Shown here in pieces: positions 11,851 through 24,439 of a stretch of DNA of 64,000 nucleotides. The notes beneath the pieces are model-generated. The model ran no database searches. It had not been told where the DNA came from and saw only the letters and a list, made by a program, of their open reading frames with translations. The stretch is from NCBI RefSeq assembly GCF_001640805.2, contig NC_066856.1, positions 2,179,937 to 2,243,936 of the forward strand, written 5' to 3'. The position numbers were made by a program, and so were the translations under genes. The stretch's first letter is position 1. Every line of letters starts with the position of its first letter. The DNA is from Lates calcarifer (Eukaryota; Chordata; Actinopteri; Centropomidae).

Positions 11851-14800
11851 ATTTTGTTATTATCAGCCTCATAGTGTATTGTACTGCTCTCCCATAATAA
11901 TGTTAACTTACTGGTAATGCACATTCAACATTTCCTACTGATGCTGCTTCACTTTAAAAACATTCAGCTGGTGAAACTCAAGGTGGCTTTTATTGTGAAG
12001 AAGTCACAGTAAGTGTAATGTATGTCACAAAGTGTAGCGCTGAGTTTGTTTGGCTGCACTATAAACAGACACCATCAATTGCTCTTCTGTTGTATTTCTG
12101 ACAATGTAGCTGCTCAATGAGCATTTGCTGTAGGATTTAACAGCACATACTGTTACCAGCTTTAAACAGATCAGCCAGGAATGGTGAGAATTTTAACTAA
12201 TGTTTTTGTTGCCATAATCAACCGTTGCCATATACAGATCCTGTAGGAATAAATAAAAACAAAAATGCTGCTTTGGATGTTGAAATCCCTTCAACAATTA
12301 TCTGGAACCACTGTAATTTGATTAATTCACATTTTAATTCACTTAAGTACTTTGCTGATGTTGGGGGATCTTTGTCATCATGGTGGAACGATCGCAGTCA
12401 TGCTTGAAAAAAAGGTTGACTGTCGATAGTCATGGTGTATGGGGTCAAGTCTTATGTTTTGTTGACCTGTCCATCCACCACAGTCTCCTCACTATGTGGA
12501 CTTTCCTCGTCACAGTTACCACAGCTGCTACAGGGTGCTGTCACTTCAACATAAACAGATGTCAATTAGGGGAACTTGCTGAAATGAAATGACCTTCTTC
12601 TAGGGAGAACAGTCTCTAAAAACATTGTTACTGAATGTAATTTTGCAGAATTGTGCATTCTGTCTGGTGGTAGGATTTGACAAACAACTCATCCTGACCA
12701 GATCCTAGTAACATTTCAGAAAAAACTCAGAAAAAACTGGATTTTGTCATTTAGATGTGAGGACCAAAATTGTAATCTTTGCAAAAAGGTCTTTTTTAAT
12801 TCACAGTTTTAAATATTTCATTCATTTCATTATGTCTGAAAAGAGGCTGACAAGAAAATGCCCAGGTTTTAACTGTTTTAAAAAAAAACACACACACACC
12901 TCAAGCTTGAAATGCATCATGAAGAATCTCATTGTGTTCACTTGGTCCCAGGAAGATTTAGGCGTGCATAAAAAATAGTACAGCACAGGAAAACATGCTC
13001 AAATGTAGTGAATGACAGTTATGCATAGGCAAGAAGTACAGTCAAGACCTTTTCCCACAAGTGCTACAGTTCATAAGGGAATAAGATTATTACTGCATGA
13101 AGCCACTATGGTCAAATAAGGAGATTTCATTGCCTATCGCTGGCATTGAGTCAGAAACAGAGATGCTGAGAGTTGCAGAGCTCTTGCGGTACATTTTGAG
13201 ATTTCATTTCACTTTCATGGCAGGGGCATGGGGTCTGAAGATGTGCCTACCCCTTCTGTCAATCATCCAGGCAAACACACCGAAGCAGATCTATAATTCA
13301 ACTACAGGGGAGCTCATACAATTCATAGGGGCCAGTGTTTTCTTCTCTTTTTTCCCTTTTTTTTTGGCTTCTTTCCTCATTGTTGAATCCTGTTGCATTT
13401 ACTCTTTAATTTCACAGCCAAAGCTTGCACCTGACATCTTGACCACCCAACTCTACCCTCTCTTAGACAGCGGAGCAGCAGAGGTTGCAGCACCCACACA
13501 CCACAATTCAATTATCTCACTGACTTACAGAGAGAGAGAAAAAAATAGACAGATGGGAAAAAAGTGTTCATTCAGCTGTCCTCAATTTGTCCAGTCCTCC
13601 CTCTGTTTCCACTCATTTTAAAAGATGAGAGGGCGTTCCAAAAACATCATGTCCTTCAACAGATTTCCCCATTTAAACCTGTCAGCGGTCTCCCATGATA
13701 AATCATCAAGTGTTGATGGTGGTGCCCTGGTGTTGAACATGCTGACAGACATTTCAGCTTAAAAGAGTGATGCACTCCGTGTAAGCAAAGGCAAATCTAA
13801 AGACTTTTAAGATCAGCATAAGACAATGTGTATTTCACTGTGTAGATTTGCACAAGTGCAAAAGCAGCCGCTTTCTCAGGTGATTCATAGTCGACAACAT
13901 CAGCATTTTTAGGAAGCAATGCAAAACAGGAAATGAAGCAGAACATTATTTCAGCGGTTTACAGGCGTCAGCATTTGGATAAATATCAACTGAAACTGGG
14001 GAGTATTAACTGGAGGCCAACGTTTCTCTCATTTCTTTTTCCTAAAACTGCTTTTTTTATTCGAGTAGAGAGTATGACGAGTTTTTTCCTGCTCTGTGTT
14101 GGTCTTACCGCGTAGGTTTCATCAGGGTACTGCTGGTTAGGTGAGACACAACACCATGGCCACACACTTTGCTTTCTAAACAGTGGGCATCTCTCTCTTT
14201 TTCTCCCTGCACTGCAGAGCATATAACATGGAGAGCTCCCAGCTAAATTACAGGAAAATGCCTCCAAGTACCTACCACAGACAAGTTATTTTTAAGGCCC
14301 AAAACCAATGTTCTAATGTCATTGTACTCAACCATAACACCAAAACAGCCACCAGCGAGGGCTCTGAAACTCTCTGCTCCAGGGAAATGTCTGTTAAAAG
14401 AAGATGACTGAGACTCAACAGATGTTCACACTGCAGGCCTCAGAGCTCAGTGCCTACTTTCTGCTCATCTCAGCGTTGTTGTCTTTTTTTATTTTCACAT
14501 TGCCATTCCATTGTTTGAATGGACTTGAACTCACCCCAAATACAGTTTATTGTGTATGGGACCTGTAATATGCTGCTGTATTGTGAACTCGTTTTAGACA
14601 CTGGTTAGATGCACGATCACCTCTAGCTAGCACTAATTACTGCACCACCATGCTGCCCTTTTGTTAGTGCATCTAAAAACAAAGCTCTACTATAAATTAT
14701 ATACACCACAGGAGAGGAATAATGTGAACTGGGGCACTTGCAGCTGCATGTGTGTAAACTGTGTTGAGGGGCTCCAGTAGCTTCCTTTGAATATTCTTAT

Positions 14801-15054
14801 AAATAAAATAATCCTGTACTGAACAAGCAGGAAAGGTCCCGTGCAGGTACATACAAGTTTTTTCATTATGCATTTAATCTCGTCTGAGAGCAGCTCTGTC
14901 AGATATGGGTCTAGGAGGCTTTAAACTGCTGTGCATGTGTGGCAGTCGTACATAAAGATCTGGAACATAGGCAGCAGGTTTCTCTATGTCTTCCATACTG
15001 GTTGCGGTAGATCCCTATCTTTACATGCATGCGCAATTGCCCCTCAATTACCAT

Positions 15055-15200
15055 TGTGAGGGCATGATGATGCGTAGACATTACACGCTGGGGCGCCGGC
15101 GAATCGTGTGAGCCTCAGTGTTTGATGATGGAGCACTTTGATTAATCAGCGGAGACTAGTAGGGAGACTCCCCAGCAGTAAAGAGTAACCAGGGAGGCAT
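15055..15200. promoter_or_regulatory. candidate conserved regulatory block
   Basis: A CpG-containing non-repetitive block with GGGGCGCCGGCGAATCG near 15090. A TCF/LEF-like CTTTGAT (15136-15142) runs directly into a homeodomain-like ATTAAT. A 14-base word, ATCAGCGGAGACTA (15145-15158), recurs at 33335-33348. Function is inferred from texture only. Confidence 0.22.
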
Positions 15201-15605
15201 CTTGAAAGGCAAGTGGTTTCACTTCAATGCCTCCGACTTCAGTCTAAAAAAAGGCAGGAAACGGACAATCAGCACTTTATCTCCTCTTCAGCCCTGGCTT
15301 CCGCTCGTAGAAGAGAAAAGCAGGTGCCAGGTGTGCAGAAAGCCAGAGCGATATGGACGTGGCGCTGTGGCATTGACCCTGCTGAACTCTGTTTTTATGA
15401 AAAGCCCCAGAAAGTCTCCTTTATGATCAGCGTGCTCAGAGAGAGACGATGGGGGTGAGTCCTTTGAAGGCCCCGTCAGTCTGCTGCTGTCGGAAGCTTG
15501 CAGGTACGTTTTAATAATAATTTCCTAATTCAAAAAGCAGACCATATTGAGAGGTTGTCGCCACAATTTGTTTAGCTGAGGTATGCACTAAACTTGTGTC
15601 AACTC

Positions 15606-15646
15606 TTTTTTTTTTTTTTTTTTGCAATTTGCAATTTGCAATTTTT
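15606..15646. repeat. poly-T plus GCAATTT heptamer repeat
   Basis: Eighteen T are followed by three tandem GCAATTT units from 15624, the last running into a further T run. It resembles slippage at the poly-A end of a minus-strand retroposon, but no body is recognised next to it. Confidence 0.85.
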
Positions 15647-16323
15647 TTTAATCCAGGCACAAACTGTTCAGCATGCAGTATTAGAAAGTGATTTTGGTTG
15701 CTCTTAATTCTGGACAAGTTTATTGTTTTATTTGTCTGTTGCCCCTTTGTTTATTCAACTCTCCCTTCTCACACATGAAAAATGCCACGACTCCAGGCAA
15801 TATATCACTCTTCAAGGTGGACGTTTTCAACATGTGGAATCTGAGTTTGGTTTTCTCCCCTTTTTTTCATTCCTGTGCCGTTTCAAAGAAAAACAGCCCC
15901 AGTGTTTGAACAAGCGAAAACAAGTGGCTGTACTTTGGCAAACCACGTAATCTCGGAACGTATTTATCCAAACAAAGCCTGGTCCAATACCATCCCACTG
16001 TGGCTTCCCAATGGTTTCTGCATCATCCACCTCGATCCCTACAATAACACTGGGAGCCTCGGGGCTATTTTCAGATTTCCCAGATTTCCTTGCAGGAATA
16101 CAACACTTAGTGGTTGAGAACAGTTTTTGTCACTCAGCTGTGTTTGTTTGTGCAGGTAACATCTGCGCTGATTTTGGTGTTTGATAGCTAAGATTAGAAA
16201 TGGAACGCTTGTAAATTTGTAGTTTTTACCCACTGCAGATTTCTGTTTACGGACAAAAAAACAAACTATATCATATTGTGCAAGAAGCAGCCGATGAGTG
16301 ACATCTGACTTTATAGCATGTTC

Positions 16324-16344
16324 TTCTCTCTCTCTCTCTCTCTC
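16324..16344. repeat. TC microsatellite
   Basis: About ten CT units, continued imperfectly as CACTCTC. Confidence 0.9.
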
Positions 16345-16623
16345 ACTCTCTTAAATTATCTTGTACCAGTTACTGCAGATTTACATTGCATTTGAACATA
16401 AAAACATTATATTTTCCACAAACACAGCGTCTTAGAATTATTAGTTCATTCAGATGTTCAATGACTTGCAATTATTGTTATTACTTTAAACTGAAATACA
16501 AACCACATGAATCGCAGCAATTGGACAGTAAGTTACAGTACACAATGTTACATATCAAAGTCCAAGAGTGTACTACTTCCTGTGAAATTGTAATGTTAAT
16601 GACCTCTGTGAAGTGTGTTTACG

Positions 16624-16770
16624 AGTTCATCATTTTGGAAAAAACTGTTCTTTATTTTCTTTTTGAGCATTTGATGAAAAGATTGATACCAATCTTGTGT
16701 CCGTATGCTAATCATGAGGCTAGAGCCAGAAGATGGTTAGCTTAGCATGAACATGGGAAGCAAACAAGTC
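16624..16770 (+). repeat. repeat family C fragment (single arm)
   Basis: It matches the left arm of the inverted element at 62864-63272. Shared landmarks are CATTTTGG, GATGAAAAGATTGATACCA, TGTGTCCGTATG, GAGGCTAGAGCC and GGTTAGCTTAGCATGA. The far arm is missing, so this is a truncated or solo copy. The 119-codon frame overlapping it is not a gene. Confidence 0.65.
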
Positions 16771-18162
16771 ATAGTTTGTTTTGAACTCATCTTCTTCCTG
16801 ATATTAGCTTCTACAGTTGATGAGAGTGTAATTTATTTTCCATACTGAAGGTTTCACTAAATTAATTACATAATTTTTTTCCTCACTGTGAGTTGTCCAG
16901 TTGCCCAGCAGAGACAGTCTAATGCAATAACAGTTGCAGTTTGTGCTTCTATTTGTGTGTCATGATGTCATGAGTTATTATTTTTTTTAATTCATATCAA
17001 TCTTTTTCAATTTGCTTTCAGCTTGAAGTAAATCTGTTTAAATGTATAATTTTAATATGTGTGTACCTGCACTCATGACCGAATCTCCACTGAAGCACTG
17101 AGAGGGTTTTGTTGTCACTTGCTGAGCTGTTGCTCAGCTGCCACTCTGTGCTTTATGGTCATGTTGGCAGAAACTGCAGCCAAAGCCAAAACTGCAGTGT
17201 TGTGGGCTCATATTGTGTTTCTGCCCTAGGATCAAGTCAGCAAGGGAAAAAAGCACAACTTTGTCAACAAGTCGTAATTTAGTTGTAAATGTGTAACCCT
17301 ACTTATATCACTGATTTTTACACAGCAGAAAATCATTTTCAAATCAAAGATAAAACAAAATATTCACTCAGACAATATCAGGAAAACCTGGTACTATTTG
17401 AGCTTTAATTAAAGCTGATTTGTTTCTTACTATAGGTTTAATGTTTTGTCATGAAATACTGTGCAACTCATGAGAGGTCTGCTAAAATCACCTGCTAAAG
17501 CTGAGACATTGCTATTCTCTCCCCATTCTCAGCCGTATATTGTGGGGGAGGGAGATCCTGCCTCCATCACAGCCTGGGACAAAACCTGAAATGGGAGCTT
17601 GTAGCTCTGTCAAGGCCTCATCACCCAGGTGTGCCAACAAAAGCTCCTAACAGATCCAACCAGTGACCCCTGGGAAAGGTCATGTAAGACTCCAATCTAA
17701 ATTCCTGTCTGACAAAACCCTTAAAAAGCTGTCTGAATGGGCTGTCCATCCACAATGCAGCACCCCGAAAAGACTATTCAGCAGGCAAGGCTTCAATTGA
17801 GACATTTGGAATGTGTCGTTTCTCTAGAAAAGGTGGAGCTCTGGGTTAAAGTTTCAAAATTAACTGCAGTCTGTAACTACTGTAGGTAGCTAACTGGCTT
17901 TGCTAACTGGCTTTTCATGGCACTGCCGTCAAGGCCTCAGCACAGGGCTGGCAGAGAAAGCCCTGAAGGAGGGGTATTATTCTGGCCTACATTCTGGCTC
18001 AGAGGTGCCCACAGCCTGTCCCTCACAATTATTCAAAGTGTGACGGTGTGGTAGGGTTTGGTATCAGTGAAATGCAGACTCCCTTCTCGTTGCCCTTGTC
18101 CCTCTCACATCCTCCCAGCCGCTCTCTCTCGCTCACCCTTCCTCTCTCTCTTTTGCCTTCAG

Positions 18163-18345
18163 CGGTTTCACCACATGCAGAATGGAGGAGCTAGCCAGAA
18201 GGTGTTTCAAGGGCTTGAGCCCTTTCAGCCTTTGACAACCATGGCTGTGCAAATGCAGAGCTGTGACCTTGGCAACAGCTCTTATCCAGCTCCATTTCAA
18301 GCCACAGGAGGAGGGGATGTTGTTCCTGATCTACGCTCTCACTAA
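18163..18345 (+). CDS. possible terminal exon, unrecognised product
   Basis: A CT-rich tract at 18110-18160 ends in TTTTGCCTTCAG (AG at 18161-18162), a good 3' splice-site shape. From 18163 the phase-0 frame stays open for 60 codons to a TAA at 18343-18345. AATAAA follows at 18452-18457, 107 bases after the stop. The peptide starts RFHHMQNGGASQ and ends PDLRSH. I recognise no domain in it. No partner exon with a matching donor could be identified, so it may equally be chance or part of a non-coding transcript. What is seen is the splice-site shape and the open frame; that it is an exon is inference. Confidence 0.15.
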   Translation, partial: RFHHMQNGGASQKVFQGLEPFQPLTTMAVQMQSCDLGNSSYPAPFQATGGGDVVPDLRSH

Positions 18346-19811
18346 GTGTGTGTGCACATCACTTGCACTTTAATATCTCAAATGAAAGCTTAAAATTCTA
18401 AGGGGTATAAAGATAACAACATCCCATAAGACATTGCTATTCTTTGAGCGAAATAAAAGAAAATGAGGGATGAGAATAATCGTGAGCTGAACAGTGAATT
18501 TTGACAGGATTTTTACCTAAAACGTGAAGTCTGTCAAACAATTGTGCGGAGTCTTATCAAGGTTGTGTTGTGTTGGATTTAAAATTCATTTGAACAAGTC
18601 ATTGGAAGCCTGTGTGAGCCACCGTGCTCACAGATCTTTGGTATGAATGGTTGGTGTGAATGTTGAGTTACATTTCTTATTGGCTAGGTCTGAAAAAAGA
18701 AGAGAGAAAAAAAACCAGAGCTGACAGTGTCTCTCTGTTACCCCAGCAGAATTGAGTTGCACTGGCATAAGCAGACAAGACTCTCCCTCTCTCCCTCACT
18801 CTATTGACTCTGTGGATAATCTTGACTCCCCAGAAAAATCCTTAAGCAGCTGGCCACAAACCTTGTGCTTGAGTGCACATGCATACAATATCTCCCTCCA
18901 GCCCTGGGGCTGTTTTTCCCCCCTCGCTGTTTTTTCCCTTCCTCTTCTTCTTCTCCCCCAGTTCTCCAGTGAGTTCCTGAGCCAACATGTCTGGAAAAAA
19001 GGCAGGATTTGTTGGTAGGGACTGGAAGAGAGTGCCAAGATCAACACCACTCCTCTCCTCAGGGAAACCTGCAGCAAATTGGACTCGAGCAGGGTTTCTG
19101 TTTCTCGGACCTGCATGAGGTGCCGGCTTCCACTGCTGGGCCCCGCAGTGAAACCAGAGACGCTTGTGTCCATTTTTGTTTAAAAAAATAACAGCAACCC
19201 ACAAGTAAAGTGGTGTAGCAAATTGTACATAGTTCAAATGGATTGATTTCCTGTGTAAACAGGTAGGCCATTAGAGAGTTGGTTTTGATTTGTGACCATG
19301 CTAGAGCTGTATTAGTGGTTTCCTTCACTCTGGCCCACAGGTACGGCAGTCAAATAGCACGTCTGTCTTCAGCTGTGAATACTAAAATAACAATCTAAAG
19401 TATTGATTCCTAACCATACCACTGGCAGGCAGTGAATTGTAGCTTCTGGTTGGAATAGACATACAAATTAGTCATGAATGAAAAGACAGAACAGGGTGGT
19501 GTACACTGTCAGTTTTCATTTGGTTTGCTGTGAGATATTGTACTGAGATATCAGAGGAGGTGGTGGGCAAGCAGGTTTAATCTTGTATAGCTTCAGCACA
19601 TCCTTTTTCATCATTACACCTCCTCACATCAAACCCAACTGGACAGCTGCAGATGACACCTTGTTTGAAGAGTTTGACGTTTGATCGAGGATGTGTTTGA
19701 TGCAGGAGGAATAAAAAGTAACACCTTAGCTTTTCAAACTGGGGTGCTGCTGTTTGAAGTATCAGGCCAACGTAGGGAAGCCCAGGTATGTTCTGATCAA
19801 TTGCTATTGAC

Positions 19812-19829
19812 TTTTTTTTTGGGGGGGGG
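19812..19829. repeat. T9-G9 homopolymer junction
   Basis: Nine T run directly into nine G. It is prone to slippage and sequencing error. Confidence 0.9.
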
Positions 19830-20106
19830 AGATTCAAAAGCTTGGTCAAAACTGAATTTAAGCTTTAACCTGGAAATGAAGTCTGAAATACAAATGTTAC
19901 TAGATAAATATTGTCAGTCATAAAAGTAACACACACAACTTTGTAAAATTTTGTAGTTGACAACAGCTTCACCTGCATTATTTTGTGAAACTTGGACCCA
20001 AACTTTTATTTAATATCTAAAAACTTTTAGCCATCTTAGAAGCTATGAATATAAATTTATAATGTGCTATAACAAATCTCTTCAAATTCCACACTAGCTT
20101 TGGTTT

Positions 20107-20278
20107 ATGTTGAACTTTTTTATTACGTTGTCATGTTTATACTGTTGTATATATTTTTATAGCCTTATATTGTTTTTATCTTGCCTTTACTTGTATTTAT
20201 GTCTTTTTCTATCTTTTCAATCACTTATGCTGCTGCCACAATGTAAACTAATAAAGGATTATCTTATCTTTCAATTGT
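20107..20278 (+). mobile_element. probable 3' end of a truncated retroposon
   Basis: A T-rich 3'-UTR-like stretch leads to GCTGCTGCCACAATG, then ACTAATAAAGGATTATC and a TTATC tail. That layout is common at the 3' ends of fish LINE copies. No reverse transcriptase remains. The 62-codon Leu/Phe/Tyr-rich frame inside it is a composition artefact. Family is not assigned. Confidence 0.4.
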
Positions 20279-20279
20279 C

Positions 20280-23200
20280 TGTTAAGGAATACTAGAATTT
20301 TCATTTTTATATACAGTCTATGGTTGGCATGGTGGTGGTTTTTGCTCCACTTGTCAAGCTTTCTGTTCTCACATGACATATATGTAGTTTACAGTGATAA
20401 TGGTGACAAATTTTAAATCATAAAAGAAATGTGTTGATTTTTAGACAGAGGTAAACAGTTTATTTTTAGACAGTTACCTCTGGTTTTAGCAGAAATGACC
20501 TTAGTGTATTTGATCTGCTTAAGCTACAGTAGGCTAGCATTAGCTTCATGAGTTGGCAGAAAATAATGTGTTCAATTACTGTAAAAGGGCCTTAAATTGT
20601 ACTTGATGTCTACATACATAATATCACCAAAAGAATGAGACTAATGTTTCCATAAACTATGATAGCACCCAGGACTAGCTTCCACAATAAGAAAATACAA
20701 CACAATAGAAGTGAACTAAGTGTATTTTATTTTTTTTATTTTTGACATAATTTCACTCAGTAGTGTAGTTAATGATGTGCTCCTTTGTGAAATGATGCTA
20801 GGTTAATAATGTAGGTAAAAAACTAGTTAGCCTGACATGTTAACAGTTGTATCGTTATAACAGATGTAATCATCAATGACAGTTCTCATAAAATTCACTT
20901 TCAGTGTATCTGAAACTCAGCCATGAACCTTTTGCTGTCTTTTGCCATGGCACGCTAGAGCAGAGGCAGGAGATGAAATCATGTTGCATCGACTGTGTGA
21001 GATGAGCAGATGTCACCATCACAGATAACATCCCTTCAAGATTACAGGCTTGGTCTCAGCATGTAGAGACTGTTAGATATGTTAACCCTGACATTACTCT
21101 ACTCTGCATCCCATAGGATGTGCTGATGAGGGGGAACAGGAAAAAGAATCTGACCATTTCAAGTTACATTTTAGTTCACATGGAACACATAAGACAAAAG
21201 TACATTTAAAAAACTGGGGTCAACCATCAGAGGCTACAAGTTCACACAGCTTGTGGCTTTTCTAAATACCTTAATGCTGGTTTCCATGACACAAACAAAT
21301 GAACCAGTGAAACCAATGATTAATGATTAGGCTTTGGAAAATGTCTTGATGTTATCAGGTTCTTGTGGTACAAAAGAACAACACATCAGCCTGTCTCTGT
21401 CAGACAGAATGTGGCAGAAACCTGTTTAGTCTGGCTGTACTTTATTTTCCCGTTGTCAGATTTTTAGTTCATATATGAACACTACTGAGTAAAACCTTAG
21501 TTTCTTTGAATGCATAATATAATCCTCTGAAAATCAATATTTAGTTTTTTTTTTTCTCAGATCATTTAATGACACAGCTTTATCCAAATTATCCCTCCAG
21601 TATCCTACAGTCCATGCACTACTCCTAAAAAGCAGCCATAGTAGTTTGCAGAGAAGTTAACTCCCTCAGTATGATTGAAAAGGCAAATTTAGCTTGCTGT
21701 ATCCATCATCAGTATGGGAGCTTCTCTCTTGTTTTTGCTGGCTGCTGTTTACTTTGCAACATTCCTTCACTTGAAACACTGCACACTTGCAAGTAGTGCA
21801 ACAGATACAGGTGCAATGTTCTTCTTCCTGTGAAGCGACAGGCAGAGAGCAAAATCTATAACATGCTGTATGTGTGCATCATTCTATGTAGAGGTATGCT
21901 TCTAAAATTTACACCAAAAAGCAAACATTTGTTGTTTAGCTTGCTTGACATGTTGCAATGTAAAGTTATATGAAATAGAAACATGAAATGAAGGGAAAAA
22001 AGGGACATGAAACAAAATTCTAAAATTTTCAGATTAACAGTTTTTTACATTTCTTTTCTTACATTATGCATTTTAATGCATTTTAAACAGCATTCATTCA
22101 TGTGAATATTTAGTTTTAAATGAAGTATTTCTTCAATATTGAACATCTAGAGCTCCATACTTTATCGGGTGCTGTAGGGAAATGTTCCGTTTCCTGCTGG
22201 TGAAATGTGATCTGGATGGAGGGGCACCGCTGGCCCTGTCAGACTGGGGCGTCTGCTTATCTCCTGTCCTGGGGCCTCCTGATCCCACCAAGGGGAAGGC
22301 AGGCTCCAGCACTCAGGAATATCACCTCTGAGCACATGTCTCCTCCTTATGTAAGACATTCCTTTATTTCCATCGCGGAAATCTTGTACAAATGTAGGAT
22401 TACCTGCTAACAATACAAGATATTGTCCCTAATGCCTTTTCAGACTTGGTATACATTTTTCTGTTTGCCTCTAGTGTCTTAAGAGGAATATTTACTCTTT
22501 TACATAATGCACAATCTCTTATGGTCACCTGTTTTCTGTGGAGCACACTGTATTTGGAGGCAGGTTTTTCCCACATCCTGACTCTCCTCTGCTCTCTCCC
22601 CTGCTTCTTTCTGAGTGCTTCAAAGAGCAGGTATCCACAACCCCCTGAGGCCCAGTGATTGAAAGCTCAGAAGGGAGGACAGAGTGCCAAAGTCTTATAA
22701 AGAATGCAACAGAGAATACATATATTATTCAGATTACATTCTAATGCTGCTAGTGTGTCGACACAAATATGATCCAGAAATAAGTTGTTATTTAAGGAAT
22801 TCACAGGCTGAGTGAGTCAGGAAGAGGAAAAAGAATCCTGTATTAAACCATGTGTTAAATTCATTAACTTCAGGGGAGATGAAAATCAGAGAGAGTTATC
22901 TGGCAAAGGCCTGGTGTCTTCTCTTTGACCAAAGATGGCACAACATACTTCTGACAGGCTCACCATGTTATGGCAGGAGAGAAAAATCTGCCCTCCTCCG
23001 TTTTAATGGTTTTCATCTCTATAGATTAGGTGTGACCACTTCAAATATTCTGGAAATCTTGGCGTAGAAAACTTGTGCGATTTGCCCTCCACTGGGAGGC
23101 TTCCAGATGTCAGAGCACCAAGCGATTAGCATGGCTTCAACATTAAGAGGAGGGGAAAACTCAGATACAAACATATTCATAAACCTCTCTCCCTGCAGGC

Positions 23201-23595
23201 CTCCGGCCACCCCGCTGCTGCTATTGCAATCCACTCTTCGCATGGCTGTAAAAATCGGTTTCCTCTGCCTCTGTGCCATCTTAGCGACTGTCTCTCCACA
23301 TAATCAACTCATATCAAAATGCCTCTCCAGCTAGATGGACTCCCACAGTGCCACAGGCCACATACTCCAGCAACAGCTTGGTGACAAGGCAGAGGGAAGA
23401 AAAATCTACCACCCCTTCTGGCAAAATAGTCGAAGTCAGAAATAGAAGAATATATTTACTGTTTATCTAATGAGGGAGAAAAAGGCCAAAGTACAGAGAG
23501 ATGTTTTCTCCACTTCCGTCTCAAATGCTCAAGTTAAAGTAAATAACATACCTTATTCCCCTCCTTGAAATGTCTGCGTAATTATTTCTAAAATT
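20280..23595. other. unique non-coding sequence
   Basis: AT-rich to 22140. At 22150-22410 there is a more GC-balanced segment in which both strands are open for 60-80 codons; I see no domain and treat it as unique non-coding DNA, possibly conserved. A 14-base palindrome centred on TATA lies at 21467-21480. Confidence 0.4.
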
Positions 23596-23599
23596 TGTT

Positions 23600-23910
23600 T
23601 GCAGAGTATCATTTACCCCCATTTCCGCGGTGGACTGGGGGTGCAGCTGCACAAAATGAATTTGTCATCAGGTTTAAAGCTTTTTGGCAGGCTATCCCAG
23701 AGCCAGCCAAGGTCCTTGAAGTAGGAAAGGCTTTCCCGCTGCTCGGCTCCTCTGCATCCCAGCAGGTCCAAGGATTAAATTTACGCCTCTGACAGGCCTT
23801 AAAGGGAGAGCAGCGTTTCTCCGGCTCCCCCAGATATCATTCCCAGGGGACTGGGAGATGAGGCCTTTTTATTGGCAGCTGCAGAGCAAGTGGTGCCCCA
23901 GCAAGTTGGC
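23600..23910. promoter_or_regulatory. candidate conserved regulatory block
   Basis: About 300 bases of non-repetitive, GC-balanced sequence between AT-rich flanks. It has a CCGCGG near 23626, an AGGATTAAA word near 23770, and a posterior-HOX/CDX-like TTTTATTG at 23867-23874 next to a CAGCTG E-box. A 65-codon frame across it has no domain. The enhancer reading is inference. Confidence 0.25.
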
Positions 23911-23939
23911 ATAATGTGACTGGGCTTAGATACCACGCA

Positions 23940-24125
23940 TGCCACTTCTCACTATGTCTCTCTCCATCTCGCCTTTTCTTTCTCCCCCAGCCATGTCATT
24001 CACCCATGCCACCACCCTTGTGCTTATTTTGCTTGATTTGTCTGTTCCCATCAGTCTGTCTCCCTCTTTGTGTATCTCACTCCACCTCTCATCCTTTTGC
24101 ATTTTCATTCTACCTCACACTTGTT
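23940..24125. repeat. pyrimidine-rich stretch
   Basis: C/T-rich on the plus strand with many TCTC, CTCC and CCTC words. It explains the Ser/Leu/Cys-rich frames here. Confidence 0.6.
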
Positions 24126-24377
24126 CAGTCTCAGCTCGTTTTAAAGGGTCATCCTGAGCCACAGGTTCCCTCGCTTCCACTCAGGATTAAATTCAGGATT
24201 CACCTCAGATGTGTCAGTTTTAATCTCAGGTTTCTTATGCATGGCACAATGTTTTGACTCAGCACATTATACATCTTCTTCATAAGGAGAAAATGTTTGA
24301 GTCATGTGATTTGCATAGTCAACTTTAAGGACATACAGGAGAATCAGAGTGTCCTACGCTAAAAGCAGTTTCAATCC

Positions 24378-24380
<3 letters not shown>

Positions 24381-24430
<50 letters not shown>
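24381..24430. repeat. TG microsatellite, 25 units
   Basis: Twenty-five uninterrupted TG units, the longest microsatellite in the window. It is potentially Z-DNA forming and length-polymorphic. Confidence 0.98.
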
Positions 24431-24431
<1 letters not shown>

Positions 24432-24439
24432 TCAACTGC

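Larger units (their letters stand above)
11065..15050. other. unique non-coding sequence with short tracts
   Basis: About 4 kb without a supported gene. The longest open frame (13097-13621, plus, 174 codons) has Phe-rich low-complexity stretches and no recognisable domain, so I reject it as a gene. Poly-A, an AATTAACTTT repeat and a family-F fragment are listed separately. Confidence 0.45.
16775..20095. other. non-coding sequence with one exon-like stretch
   Basis: Unique sequence, CT-rich around 18100-18165 and 18890-18960. Paired open frames on both strands at 18750-19240 are chance-sized and domainless. The exon-like stretch at 18163-18345 is listed separately. Confidence 0.4.

Noticed and set aside
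13097..13621. 174-codon plus-strand open frame, the longest in the window
   Set aside because: It contains Phe-rich low-complexity sequence, no domain and no splice context. By rough estimate a few frames this long are expected by chance in 64 kb.
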